NCBI GenBank assembly: GCA_913019905.1
Contig: CAJVZD010000008.1
Location: 1-64,000 of the forward strand
Origin: an uncultured Cellvibrionales bacterium
Lineage (GTDB): Bacteria > Pseudomonadota > Gammaproteobacteria > Pseudomonadales > Dasaniaceae
Length of the DNA: 64,000 nt
Direction: 5' to 3'
Under the pieces are notes generated by a model, which saw only the letters and a program-made list of their open reading frames with translations, ran no database searches and was not told where the DNA came from. Shown here one piece after another: positions 42,759 to 52,680 of this stretch (position 1 is its first letter; each line of letters begins with the position of its first letter). A program made the translations under genes and the position numbers.

Positions 42759-44195
42759 TTATCCAACGGCACCTTCCAAACTAATCTCTAACAACTTACC
42801 CGCTTCAACCGCAAATTCCATTGGCAGTTCTTTGAAGACTTCTTTACAAAATCCATTAACAATCATTGAAACGGCCTTTTCGGGATCAATACCGCGCTGC
42901 CTGCAAAGAAACATCTGATCGTCTGATACTTTCGATGTGGTCGCCTCATGTTCGACAATAGCGCTGGGGTTTTTACTTTCAATATACGGAAAAGTATGGG
43001 CACCACATTTGTCACCGATTAACAGAGAGTCACATTGGGTGAAATTTCTTGCTCCCTGCGCGCCACTATTCATCCGCACCAACCCGCGATAGCTGTTATT
43101 ACTTCGACCTGCTGATATCCCCTTCGATATAATGGTCGAGCGTGTATTTTTACCTATATGCAGCATTTTGGTGCCCGTGTCGGCCTGTTGCATGCCGCGA
43201 GTTAGCGCAACAGAATAGAACTCACCTACGCTGTTATCTCCCTTCAATATACAACTGGGGTATTTCCAGGTGATCGCTGAGCCTGTTTCTACTTGGGTCC
43301 AGGATACCTTTGCGTCTGTATGGCATATCGCGCGCTTCGTGACAAAATTGTAAATGCCACCTTTACCGTTTTCATCACCAGGATACCAATTCTGCACGGT
43401 CGAATACTTAATCTCGGCCTTATCCATAACAACCAATTCAACAACAGCTGCGTGTAATTGGTTTTCATCGCGCTGGGGTGCAGTACAGCCTTCCAAATAG
43501 CTGACGTAACTGCCCTCATCGGCAATAATTAAAGTTCGCTCAAATTGCCCGGTGTTTTGCTCGTTAATACGAAAATAGGTGGATAACTCCATTGGACAAC
43601 GCGTTCCCTTGGGGATATATACGAAAGACCCATCGGTGAAAACGGCACAATTTAATGCGGCATAATAGTTGTCTTTTTGCGGAACAACGCTCCCCAAATA
43701 TTGCTTTACTAAGTCTGGATATTTTTGAATAGCCTCGGAGATAGGACAAAATATGACGCCAGCTTCCCACAACTTTTCGCGAAAAGTGGTAACAACAGAG
43801 ACGGAATCAAATACGGCATCGACTGCAACCCCTGCTAGCATTTGCTGCTCGATCAAAGGAATGCCCAATTTTTCGTAGGTCGCAAGTAACTCAGGATCGA
43901 CTTCATCCAGCGACTGAGGTTTATCCGCCATGCTTTTTGGAGCTGAATAGTAGGAGACGGCCTGAAAATCGATTTTGGGATACTCTATATGAGCCCATTC
44001 CGGCTCTTCCATTTTTTGCCAGGCGTGAAATGCTTTTAAACGCCATTCAAGCATCCATTCCGGCTCATTCTTCATCTTAGAAATCCGCTGAATGACACTA
44101 TCATCCAACCCCGGAAGGAACGTATCTGATTCAATGTCGGAAACGAAACCTGCCTCGTATTCCCGATTTAATACCTGTTCAATTTGTTGTGACAT
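42759..44195 (-). CDS. sufB: Fe-S cluster assembly protein SufB
   Basis: [62 protein letters not shown]. Confidence 0.97.
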   Translation of the reverse strand: MSQQIEQVLNREYEAGFVSDIESDTFLPGLDDSVIQRISKMKNEPEWMLEWRLKAFHAWQKMEEPEWAHIEYPKIDFQAVSYYSAPKSMADKPQSLDEVDPELLATYEKLGIPLIEQQMLAGVAVDAVFDSVSVVTTFREKLWEAGVIFCPISEAIQKYPDLVKQYLGSVVPQKDNYYAALNCAVFTDGSFVYIPKGTRCPMELSTYFRINEQNTGQFERTLIIADEGSYVSYLEGCTAPQRDENQLHAAVVELVVMDKAEIKYSTVQNWYPGDENGKGGIYNFVTKRAICHTDAKVSWTQVETGSAITWKYPSCILKGDNSVGEFYSVALTRGMQQADTGTKMLHIGKNTRSTIISKGISAGRSNNSYRGLVRMNSGAQGARNFTQCDSLLIGDKCGAHTFPYIESKNPSAIVEHEATTSKVSDDQMFLCRQRGIDPEKAVSMIVNGFCKEVFKELPMEFAVEAGKLLEISLEGAVG

Positions 44196-44241
44196 TTCAT
44201 TTTCTCAATGACTATTTACCGCTAACAGAGGCCTTTTCGCC

Positions 44242-45396
44242 TTAATCTGTGCTGCTTATAAGTTGCGTATAAACCGTTCGTATATGTGCGATGGCTTTTT
44301 CGATATCTTCTCGCTCAGTGAATCGACCTAATGAGATGCGGATAGAGCTGTGAGCATCTTCGTCGCTAAGCCCCATTGCCTTTAATACGTAGGATGGCTC
44401 CATTGTTGCGGAAGTACAGGCAGATCCAGAGGATACTGCTATCTCACGCAGCGACAACATTAACGTTTCACCTTCTGCACCACTAAAACAAACGTTCAGA
44501 TGGGAAGGACTGACGTTATCTAAACTAGAATTGCGACGCACGTTCGGTAAGTCTGAAATACCTTCCCACAAGTTATCGCGCAATTGTGCAATTCGAATCA
44601 TCTCCGTTTCAAGTTGCTCGCAAACTATCAGGGCTGCTTCACCAATCCCCACCAGTTGATGAGTAGGCAGCGTACCGGACCTCATTCCTCTTTCGTGGCC
44701 ACCGCCGTGTATTAATGGCTTTAACTGGCTCTGGATAGGCCGGCGAACAAACAGTGCGCCAATGCCTTTAGGGCCATAGAATTTATGCGCCGACAAACTC
44801 AGAAGATCAACCTGAAGTTCGTTTGTATCAACCGGTATCTTCCCCACTGCCTGAGCCGCATCAACATGGAATAGTACATTATTATCACGGCATATATGAG
44901 CAATTTCCGTGATGGGATTAACCGCGCCCGTTTCGTTGTTGACATACATCAAACTAACGAGTCGGGTATTTTCACGAATGGAGTTACGCACCAGCTCCGG
45001 ACTGATAATACCGTTTGCGTCAGGTTCAAGCCAAGTAACCTCAACCCCCTTGGACTCCAGCCATATCGCAGGGTCAATGACCGCTTTATGCTCTATAACC
45101 GACGTAATCAGATGCCCTTCATAACCGCAGGCTTCAAATATGCCCTTAAGCGCCAGGTTATTCGATTCGGTTGCCCCACTCGTCCATACGACTTCGCGAC
45201 TATCGCAGCCTAAAAGGTCTGCAACATTTCGTCGAGCTTTTTCGACCTGTTCTTCCGCTTGCCAACCGTATATGTGAGACCTGGATGCCGGGTTCGCAAA
45301 GATACCATCGGCAGTTAAACAGCGAGACATTGCGGCCGCAACTCTAGGGTCAACAGGTGTCGTGGCGGCATAATCCATATATACAGGCAATTGCAT
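44242..45396 (-). CDS. iscS: IscS-like cysteine desulfurase (group I)
   Basis: LPVYMDYAATTPVDPRVAAAMSRCL, DLLSLSAHKFYGPKGIGALFVRR, VSSGSACTSATMEPSYVLKAMG. Confidence 0.95.
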   Translation of the reverse strand: MQLPVYMDYAATTPVDPRVAAAMSRCLTADGIFANPASRSHIYGWQAEEQVEKARRNVADLLGCDSREVVWTSGATESNNLALKGIFEACGYEGHLITSVIEHKAVIDPAIWLESKGVEVTWLEPDANGIISPELVRNSIRENTRLVSLMYVNNETGAVNPITEIAHICRDNNVLFHVDAAQAVGKIPVDTNELQVDLLSLSAHKFYGPKGIGALFVRRPIQSQLKPLIHGGGHERGMRSGTLPTHQLVGIGEAALIVCEQLETEMIRIAQLRDNLWEGISDLPNVRRNSSLDNVSPSHLNVCFSGAEGETLMLSLREIAVSSGSACTSATMEPSYVLKAMGLSDEDAHSSIRISLGRFTEREDIEKAIAHIRTVYTQLISSTD

Positions 45397-45453
45397 AACT
45401 CGTCTCTACTCAATATTCACTGGTGCAATCGTCAGTCATATCTTAAAGTGTGC

Positions 45454-45930
45454 TTAGGAGGAAACAACAATGGTAGACAATTTACTCAACCGTTCAGTTT
45501 TTTCCTGACGTGAGAAAACTTGTTGCACCTCATTGCGAGCAACCAGACTTGCCAGACTTATGCCGCTCAAGAAAGAGTGTATTTGAGCGCTCAAATCACA
45601 CCACAAAGGATGTGTTAAACACATCTCCCCGTCCTGGCAATCTCCAAGTCCTTTACATTCTGTTGCATCGACCGATTCGCTAACTGCATCGACGATTTCG
45701 GCTACGCTAATATTCGCACCATCTCGACTTAAACGATATCCCCCACCCGGGCCCCGTACACTCGTTACCAAATCGTTTCTGCGTAGTTTTGCAAAGAGCT
45801 GCTCTAGATAGGAAAGAGAAATACTCTGACGACTTGAGATATCAGCCAAACTCATCGGTCGAGTACTCGTTTGCATCGCGAGATCCAGCATGGCAGTAAC
45901 TGCGTATCGGCCTTTAGTTGTTAATCGCAT
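45454..45930 (-). CDS. iscR: Rrf2-family Fe-S regulator IscR
   Basis: [20 protein letters not shown]; cluster ligands [19 protein letters not shown]. Confidence 0.95.
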   Translation of the reverse strand: MRLTTKGRYAVTAMLDLAMQTSTRPMSLADISSRQSISLSYLEQLFAKLRRNDLVTSVRGPGGGYRLSRDGANISVAEIVDAVSESVDATECKGLGDCQDGEMCLTHPLWCDLSAQIHSFLSGISLASLVARNEVQQVFSRQEKTERLSKLSTIVVSS

Positions 45931-45970
45931 AGGGGTGATCCTTAAAAAGACGTATTTTTCGCAGTTTGTA

Positions 45971-45995
45971 ACAACCTAGCAAAATAGTCAAGTAT
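45971..45995 (-). promoter_or_regulatory. putative IscR type-1 operator (distal to the palindromic site, contains TTGACT)
   Basis: Minus strand ATACTTGACTATTTTGCTAGGTTGT: 20/25 to ATASYYGACTRWWWYAGTCRRSTAT, left half perfect. Confidence 0.7.
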
Positions 45996-46020
45996 ATACC
46001 CTACTAAAATAGTAGGTTTT
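45996..46020 (-). promoter_or_regulatory. putative IscR type-1 operator (palindromic)
   Basis: Minus strand AAAACCTACTATTTTAGTAGGGTAT: 21/25 to the consensus, contains perfect palindrome CCTACTA-TTT-TAGTAGG. Confidence 0.75.
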
Positions 46021-46170
46021 AATATTGGCCTGGCAATACAGCTTCAAAATGCCGCTGAACCCGCGCGGGCAGGCATTATACAGGGATAAATTTACATCAC
46101 AATGATATCGATTTACGGCCACTAAACAACTTTTTCAATCGACAAAAGTCCTTACCGAGACTGCTTGAGA

Positions 46171-46935
46171 TCAGGGCTCTTTTTTGCTTCCGCGACCTAC
46201 CCACTGTTGTGCCGACGTAAGAATACCGCGAAGCATTTTCACTTCTAAATCATCCATTCTTGTCCGGCTAAAAAGACGGCGTAGTCGAGTCATCAATTGT
46301 TTGGGCGCCTCCGGTTTTAAAAAATTCATATCGATAAGAGTCTCTTCCAGATGAATAAAAAACCTCTCGATATCATCGACCTTAGCGAATTTCGTATCCC
46401 ATTCCTGCATTGGATTGTCACTTAAACTACCCTGTAAGTGCCTCATTCTGAGCTCGTAAGTTATAACTTGGACTGCCATTCCCAAATTAAGGGAACTGTA
46501 GTCTTCACTTGCAGGAATATTGACGTGTAAGTTACAGCGCTGTAACTCGTCATTGGTCAAACCACGATCCTCGCGCCCGAAAACCAAAGCAACTGGATGT
46601 TTATCAAGTTCCGGGTACACTTGTTCAGCACAAGCTCTTGGATTGACTAAGGGCCAAGGAATACGGCGCCCCCTAGCACTTGTTCCCACCACCAAGCCAC
46701 AATCGGCAATGGCTTCTTCAAACGTGTCTACGACGGTTGCATTTTCCAGAACATCACCAGCACTCGCCGCTCGCCAACCAGCTCTTTCATGCGGAAATAA
46801 CTTAGGGTCGACCAAATAGAGATCAGACAAACCCATGTTTTTCATAGCTCTCGCTACCGATCCTATATTTCCAGGGTGAGATGTATGAATCAGCACGACT
46901 CGTGCATTTTGCAGAGGATTTTGGGATTTTGACAC
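46171..46935 (-). CDS. trmJ: tRNA (cytidine/uridine-32 2'-O)-methyltransferase TrmJ
   Basis: VVLIHTSHPGNIGSVARAMKNMGLSDLYLVDP, VFGREDRGLTNDELQRCNLHVNIPASEDYSSLNLGMAVQ. Confidence 0.96.
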   Translation of the reverse strand: MSKSQNPLQNARVVLIHTSHPGNIGSVARAMKNMGLSDLYLVDPKLFPHERAGWRAASAGDVLENATVVDTFEEAIADCGLVVGTSARGRRIPWPLVNPRACAEQVYPELDKHPVALVFGREDRGLTNDELQRCNLHVNIPASEDYSSLNLGMAVQVITYELRMRHLQGSLSDNPMQEWDTKFAKVDDIERFFIHLEETLIDMNFLKPEAPKQLMTRLRRLFSRTRMDDLEVKMLRGILTSAQQWVGRGSKKEP

Positions 46936-47188
46936 TTTGTAACCACTTCATGGATATTCAGGGGCCTGAAGTCTAACAGATTTTGAATTTAATTGACCCG
47001 CTATGATCAGCGCGAGAACAATAAAATCGAATATTGGACCTTCGACAGGCTCGATTATAACCACCGACCTCCCTCAATAATGTCCCACTTTTACGTGATG
47101 CCTCGTTTCCGTTTCTCGTTTTCCTTGGGTACTGCTATAATTCGCGCACTTTTACCATTACCGACCCAAAACCAAGGCAAACCGTTTC

Positions 47189-47992
47189 ATGGAACCTATG
47201 TTAAATATCGCATTACGCGCTGCTCGTAAGGCTGGTGAACTCGTCGCCCGCGCAACCGATCAATTAGATACTCTCGAGGTTAAGCAAAAGAGCCCGAACG
47301 ACTATGTGACAGAGATCGATCAAGCCGCCGAAAAAGAGATTGTCTATCACTTGTCAAAAGCCCACCCCGATCATGGCTTTCTTGGCGAAGAGGGTGGACT
47401 TCAAGGTAATGCCAAAAGTGACTTTCAATGGGTTATTGACCCAATAGACGGCACCACCAACTTTATGCGCGGAATTCCACATTTCGCTATATCAATTGCG
47501 TGCCTATACAAAGGCCAACTCGAACATGCGGTGATACTTAACCCGATTACACGGGAAGAATTTACCGCAAGCCGCGGTAAAGGCGCGCAACTCAATGGTC
47601 GGCGCATGCGCGTAAGCTCTAAGACGTCCCTTGATGGCGCTTTAATCGGAACTGGAATTCCCTTCAAATCGCGAAATGAGCAACACATCCCAGCCTATAT
47701 GACTACCCTCGAATCTATTGCAAAACAAACCGCTGGCATTCGACGAGCCGGCGCAGCCTCACTTGACTTAGCGTACGTCGCGGCCGGAAGGCTGGACGGG
47801 TTTTGGGAAATTGGCCTTAATAAATGGGATATCGCCGCGGGTGTTTTGCTCATTAGAGAATCTGGAGGTTTAGTCGCTGATTTTAACGGTGGCAACAACT
47901 TCATGGAATCAGGACACATTGTCGCTGGCAACCCAAAATGTTTCAAAAGCTTGTTGCAGTCAATACAGCCACATTTGAAACATTTGCGATGA
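47189..47992 (+). CDS. suhB: inositol-1-monophosphatase SuhB
   Basis: MEPMLNIALRAARKAGELVARA, DPIDGTTNFMRGIPHFAISIA; divergent from trmJ. Confidence 0.96.
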   Translation: MEPMLNIALRAARKAGELVARATDQLDTLEVKQKSPNDYVTEIDQAAEKEIVYHLSKAHPDHGFLGEEGGLQGNAKSDFQWVIDPIDGTTNFMRGIPHFAISIACLYKGQLEHAVILNPITREEFTASRGKGAQLNGRRMRVSSKTSLDGALIGTGIPFKSRNEQHIPAYMTTLESIAKQTAGIRRAGAASLDLAYVAAGRLDGFWEIGLNKWDIAAGVLLIRESGGLVADFNGGNNFMESGHIVAGNPKCFKSLLQSIQPHLKHLR

Positions 47993-48155
47993 TAATTTGG
48001 GCAGTAAAATGCTTGGATTTCGTAGAACTGACTGCAAAGTACTTTAATGGCCGACTGGCAATGCTGAACTAACTGGTATTGTTGTTAATGTTGATCCTTT
48101 GAAAGAAATGACGAAGAATCCTGGATTGTCAGACCTGAATTGTCGAATACGGATT

Positions 48156-48173
48156 GTCGGGTTTTAACCCGAC
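48156..48173. repeat. palindromic hairpin GTCGGGTTTTAACCCGAC
   Basis: Perfect 8 bp arms with TT loop, in intergenic DNA between suhB and ydbL. Confidence 0.8.
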
Positions 48174-48223
48174 GTTCGGTAGAATTAATACAAATCGATA
48201 ATTCCGGACGGGCAATATTTACG

Positions 48224-48550
48224 TTATTTTTGTGTCCACTGGCCGCCTTCTCGCTGATAATAATTGTTCTTTTTCGTTAGTTTGATAGCGCGCTGATAAA
48301 AAAGAATACCGACCTTATCCGCAGATATACCATTATTTTTCGCTGTTTGCTGAAATTTGGCCCGCCGTTTATTATTGATCTTTTTTACCAAAGCCTTAAT
48401 GTCATCTGACGGATTAGCAATAACATAACCAATATAACCGTCTGTACGTTCTCCGACCATTCCTTGAGATTTTGCCTCCTGAAGATTAAGCGCCTGAGCA
48501 AGATTTATATTTAGTAGCGTAATTGCTAATGCAAAAAAAAGGGTCTTCAT
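48224..48550 (-). CDS. ydbL: YdbL family (DUF1318) periplasmic protein
   Basis: Signal peptide; LQEAKSQGMVGERTDGYIGYV; third gene after ydbH-ynbE. Confidence 0.9.
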   Translation of the reverse strand: MKTLFFALAITLLNINLAQALNLQEAKSQGMVGERTDGYIGYVIANPSDDIKALVKKINNKRRAKFQQTAKNNGISADKVGILFYQRAIKLTKKNNYYQREGGQWTQK

Positions 48551-48566
48551 TGTATTTCCTCGATTC

Positions 48567-48761
48567 TTAAAATAATTCGCTATCTTCTTCAAACAGCTCA
48601 TCCAGTTCTTTATCTACTTTTACTCGAATCTCGTGCTCTATTTTGACGTTCAAATTTATTTCGATGGGTTTATCCGGCACTTCCAGCTGCACTGTAGGTG
48701 TGCATCCTGAATGTATTAAAACCGATAAAAAACAAATGATGAAACATGTGTACTTCGGCAT
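48567..48761 (-). CDS. ynbE: YnbE family lipoprotein
   Basis: Lipobox LIHSGCTPTVQLEVPDKPIEINLNVKIEHEIRVKVDKELDELF. Confidence 0.9.
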   Translation of the reverse strand: MPKYTCFIICFLSVLIHSGCTPTVQLEVPDKPIEINLNVKIEHEIRVKVDKELDELFEEDSELF

Positions 48762-48841
48762 ATTGGCTTCCCGCATAACTATTTAATTTATTGCTTATTG
48801 TCAACCCGTAAACATTAACACACGCTGAATAACATACACAT

Positions 48842-51484
48842 TTATTTTAGCAGTGCATTCTCAAAGACCTCCGAAATCACACGACTACTCTGCAAGCTTT
48901 TAAGCAAAGTGGGTATATTATCCGTAACATTGAGGTTCAGGTTTATTTGTTGGCCACCATTTAAATCAGGACTTATCCCCTGCAATTTCATCGACAACAG
49001 CAAATCACCGTCATTACCATACTCCGCTGTCGCTCGCATTGTATGATAGTGATAATTTTTCAACGCATCGGCGACCAACTGGACATTGGGATTTAATTGA
49101 TCCAAAGATAGGTCGGAATCCGGCGTATATCGAATGATGCCTCCGGGCGGTTCGGCCGCCAGCCGGCCGTTTTCCATACTGATTCCGTCCGGCGTAATAC
49201 TTATCGGGAGATTGCCGCTAATAACACCACTCGCCTGGACAGACTCATAAGCTGCTATAGATACCAGTTGTTCAATTTTTAGTCCTTCTGCATTTAGGTT
49301 CAACAAATTGCTGTCTTTCTCTGAGAAATTGAATTCATCTACAGATAGTTCCCCCCCTAGTAGTTCCGTTTTAAAGCTCATTAGCTTAAATTTTTCGTCT
49401 AAGGTGTTAAGGGTAAAAGCACCGCTGATGTTGGCAAAAGGCAGCCCAACATCGAAGAGCTCAAGACTAAAGGTTGCTGGTGCTTTCGTTTGGAAATGAG
49501 ACAAGGAATTCATTTTGGTGCTGATATCCATATTAAGTCCCGCAAATACGGTGTCGTTATAAAATCCATTTAAACCCTCCAAACGCATCATACTCTCACC
49601 AATCACTGTCAGCTCTTCTTCGCGCTCGAACCAACTAATATTAGCTTGAGAAAAAAAAGCTCCACTAATTACGTCACCTTTAAATGGCCAGTGACTAAAT
49701 CGTGCTGACAAATTGTCAGTGCCAAAATCGATTGCGTCAGTCTGGAGCTTCAGCTTGCCGCCTCTATTGATAAGAGAATGCTCTAACGAAAATTCTGCCA
49801 ATCGATTTTTGTTGTTTAAGCTAGCCTGCCCTTTAGCCGTTAATTTGTCTTTTGTCATAGTAAACGTCGAGAAAATAGATGCTTTTGGCATCCATTGATC
49901 AGGAATCTGAATATCCAGAGGGTCTACATCAAAATCAAAACTCATATTTAATGCACGGTCAGAAATCAGTGAAAACTTCCTCATCTGGGCAGTTGTGTTG
50001 TGTATTTTGAGACGCTCTCCTTCGATGCTTAAAATATTTATTACTACCTTTCCTGCGTCCGCTTTAAGCTGTTCAGAAGGGAACCCATACTGAAATGCTA
50101 AAGCGTCAATCAGATCAATGGAGAAATCACTGACGGTAATATCACCAATGGCGGTCGACTCAATCGACAGTATTCTTTCGGATGTAGGTACGATCCCTAT
50201 CTCCAGTCCACCGGTCGATAAATGAACTTTCCCTGTTATGCTCGATTCAAGTCGCGAGACGTCATAAGACTGAATTTTGAATTCTGTTGCGACAAAATAT
50301 AACTCGAATCCCGCGTCGCAAATGAACGAGATACTAACCTTACATTCAAGCTTCGGCATGGCTGCCTGCAGCGAAATATTCCCAGTCGTGCTCTCTAACC
50401 CTATTTCAAGTGATACAGTATCAAAAGATAGCTCAGTAGATTCTGAGAAATCAAAAACAAGCGGCTCAGGGCTATTGAATTTTGTTTTGATGTTCAGCTG
50501 ATCAACGTTTATTGGCATAAGCTCAATCGTTTCCGGACTTATCTCTTGAAGAATATTCTCGAGCTGAGATTTCTTTATCGCAAGGTACAAATTCGACGGT
50601 TCGACGAACGATACTCGCACCGGTTCGTTGGTCAACAGGTTCAAATCATTTTCAAGTTGCGATTTAACATGGACCTCTAACTTGCCAGTAACGCCGCTAA
50701 TCTCCCCGGGCAACGCCGAAAAACCTTCCAAAAGCTGAAGGGACTGCTCGACAAACATACTGCCGATGGCCTTAATCTCAAAACCCTCGGAAACAGGTTG
50801 AAGTTGTATCTCCAGTTCCACGGCCGGATTAACCTTGTGATCAACTTTCAGCTGAGCTGTGATTTTGCCGCCATCTTGTCTGTCCAAATCGAGGGCTAAG
50901 CGTTTGCTCTCTTCGCTGATTTGTAGATGCTGACTATTCCCATTCTTAGTCCAACTGAGCGAATGATTTGTGCCGAATGGCACTACCTCCAGTTCGTGAA
51001 CAGTGAGCGCATCTATGGGCAAGTTATATAACTGATCAATCAAATCACTCAGCAGCAGCGGCTCGTTTTGGCTTTCTAAGCTATCTTGGTGAATCGGCGT
51101 GGATGTTGAGGTCTGTTTAAGAGCCGACTGCAAAGCACCAAGTCGAATATTTTGAATTTCGATACCTGAAATTTCCATCTTATCTAAAGAGAATTCGATG
51201 GCAATATGACTGATGTAAAAAATATTCTGGTTCTGTCCCGTCGACCAAATAAGCTCTTTAACAGATAATTGGTCCACGCCTAAATTTAGTCCCTGCAACT
51301 GCTCTAGCCTAACATCAAAGGGAAGCATTACAGCGTTCACACCAGAACGAATTAATTCAACTCGAAAAAAATAAGTAGATAAGACTGCAATTAAAAACAG
51401 TAAGAAGAAGACTTTCTTTGTCATGTATTTAGAAATAACCATGGTAAATTCATTATCAATAGCATTCTCTCGCTTTTCCTTCAT
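48842..51484 (-). CDS. ydbH: YdbH family AsmA-like intermembrane protein
   Basis: 880 aa, N-terminal TM, C-terminal domain (ISPDLNGGQQINLNLNVTDNIPTLLKSLQSSR) typical of YdbH; linked to ynbE/ydbL. Confidence 0.9.
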   Translation of the reverse strand: MKEKRENAIDNEFTMVISKYMTKKVFFLLFLIAVLSTYFFRVELIRSGVNAVMLPFDVRLEQLQGLNLGVDQLSVKELIWSTGQNQNIFYISHIAIEFSLDKMEISGIEIQNIRLGALQSALKQTSTSTPIHQDSLESQNEPLLLSDLIDQLYNLPIDALTVHELEVVPFGTNHSLSWTKNGNSQHLQISEESKRLALDLDRQDGGKITAQLKVDHKVNPAVELEIQLQPVSEGFEIKAIGSMFVEQSLQLLEGFSALPGEISGVTGKLEVHVKSQLENDLNLLTNEPVRVSFVEPSNLYLAIKKSQLENILQEISPETIELMPINVDQLNIKTKFNSPEPLVFDFSESTELSFDTVSLEIGLESTTGNISLQAAMPKLECKVSISFICDAGFELYFVATEFKIQSYDVSRLESSITGKVHLSTGGLEIGIVPTSERILSIESTAIGDITVSDFSIDLIDALAFQYGFPSEQLKADAGKVVINILSIEGERLKIHNTTAQMRKFSLISDRALNMSFDFDVDPLDIQIPDQWMPKASIFSTFTMTKDKLTAKGQASLNNKNRLAEFSLEHSLINRGGKLKLQTDAIDFGTDNLSARFSHWPFKGDVISGAFFSQANISWFEREEELTVIGESMMRLEGLNGFYNDTVFAGLNMDISTKMNSLSHFQTKAPATFSLELFDVGLPFANISGAFTLNTLDEKFKLMSFKTELLGGELSVDEFNFSEKDSNLLNLNAEGLKIEQLVSIAAYESVQASGVISGNLPISITPDGISMENGRLAAEPPGGIIRYTPDSDLSLDQLNPNVQLVADALKNYHYHTMRATAEYGNDGDLLLSMKLQGISPDLNGGQQINLNLNVTDNIPTLLKSLQSSRVISEVFENALLK

Positions 51485-51701
51485 CAGAGTTTAGTAGAAG
51501 CATGGAATACTCATTGGAAATCTACAACTGCAATCTACATTTTCTGTTAAATACCTGAATCTACGCGCCTTTTCCACGTCACTTAGTGATTTTGATAAAC
51601 ATTAGACACAGAACCCTATCTATTAAAGAAAAACCTAAGATTTTAATATAGAATTGAGCGCTATCGATTATCAAAAGGCAGCAATAGCCGTGAGCCGAAA
51701 C

Positions 51702-52502
51702 ATGCAATGTAAATGGCTTTTTATTCTCTTATTTATTACAGGTTGTTCTTTCGCGTCGAGCGGTGAGAATAGCCTGCATACAGCCAAACGCTCCGATGCC
51801 GGCATTGCCACGGTTAAATCGATTAAGCCAACACCTCTGGTGGTGTGGATGTTTGCTTTATATTCGGCGGACCCAACCAAGAATAAGACCAAGCCATTTT
51901 TTGATTATCTGAGCACTCAGACAAATACGACGTACCATTTGACAAGTTCGACAAATATACCGGAGCTACTTCAAAACTGCCGAACTGGCCTTCCTTCCCT
52001 AATTATTATCAATTACAGCCTAGAAAAAAGAATCAAAGCTCAGTGTCGGTATACGACACTCGCACAAACACAACAAAGTGTCTTTATTTATGCGCGCAAT
52101 ACGCTTACAGCTCCCGCCATTGATGATATCAAGCGTATAGGTTTTATAAAAAATGCGACTGCGATTCGTATTGCGAAGTCCGAGCTTTTCAAGGATAGTG
52201 ATAATCTGGAAATAGTCATTTACTCAAATCTATATGAAATGATTCAGCATCACAAGCAGCGCGACACAGACTATATCGTATTAGCGGAAAGCTTCATCAA
52301 AGCTGCACCCCTATTCGAAAAAAAATGGCAGCCTATTCATCAATTTCAGGAGAAAGGTCGCGTAAGCTTTATGATTTCGCCTCTCGTAGACGCAAACATC
52401 ACTGAACAGATCGCGACGATTCTGCTAGGCAACCAGGGCATCACTAAAGAATTATGGCAAGATAAAGGCGGCCTAGGCCCCTTTCAAAAACCGAATGATT
52501 GA
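51702..52502 (+). CDS. putative PhnD/periplasmic-binding-like lipoprotein
   Basis: MQCKWLFILLFITGCSFASSG lipobox-like start; VVWMFALYSADPTKNKTKPFFDYLSTQTNTTYHL resembles PhnD-like binding proteins. The given ORF start at 51654 is TTG. Confidence 0.6.
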   Translation: MQCKWLFILLFITGCSFASSGENSLHTAKRSDAGIATVKSIKPTPLVVWMFALYSADPTKNKTKPFFDYLSTQTNTTYHLTSSTNIPELLQNCRTGLPSLIIINYSLEKRIKAQCRYTTLAQTQQSVFIYARNTLTAPAIDDIKRIGFIKNATAIRIAKSELFKDSDNLEIVIYSNLYEMIQHHKQRDTDYIVLAESFIKAAPLFEKKWQPIHQFQEKGRVSFMISPLVDANITEQIATILLGNQGITKELWQDKGGLGPFQKPND

Positions 52503-52680
52503 GGATCAAAAACCAACATACTCGCTATAAACCCTACGCTAAAAGACGGAAATATCTCAGAATATAGACTTAGGCAGGGCTACTCTTCGAAGTCGAGCCG
52601 AAAAGGAGATCCAGGTAGTCGAGGGGACCTGGGTGTATAATCGCATTTATTTGAACTCCCGAACTAAAATGAACGTGTGC

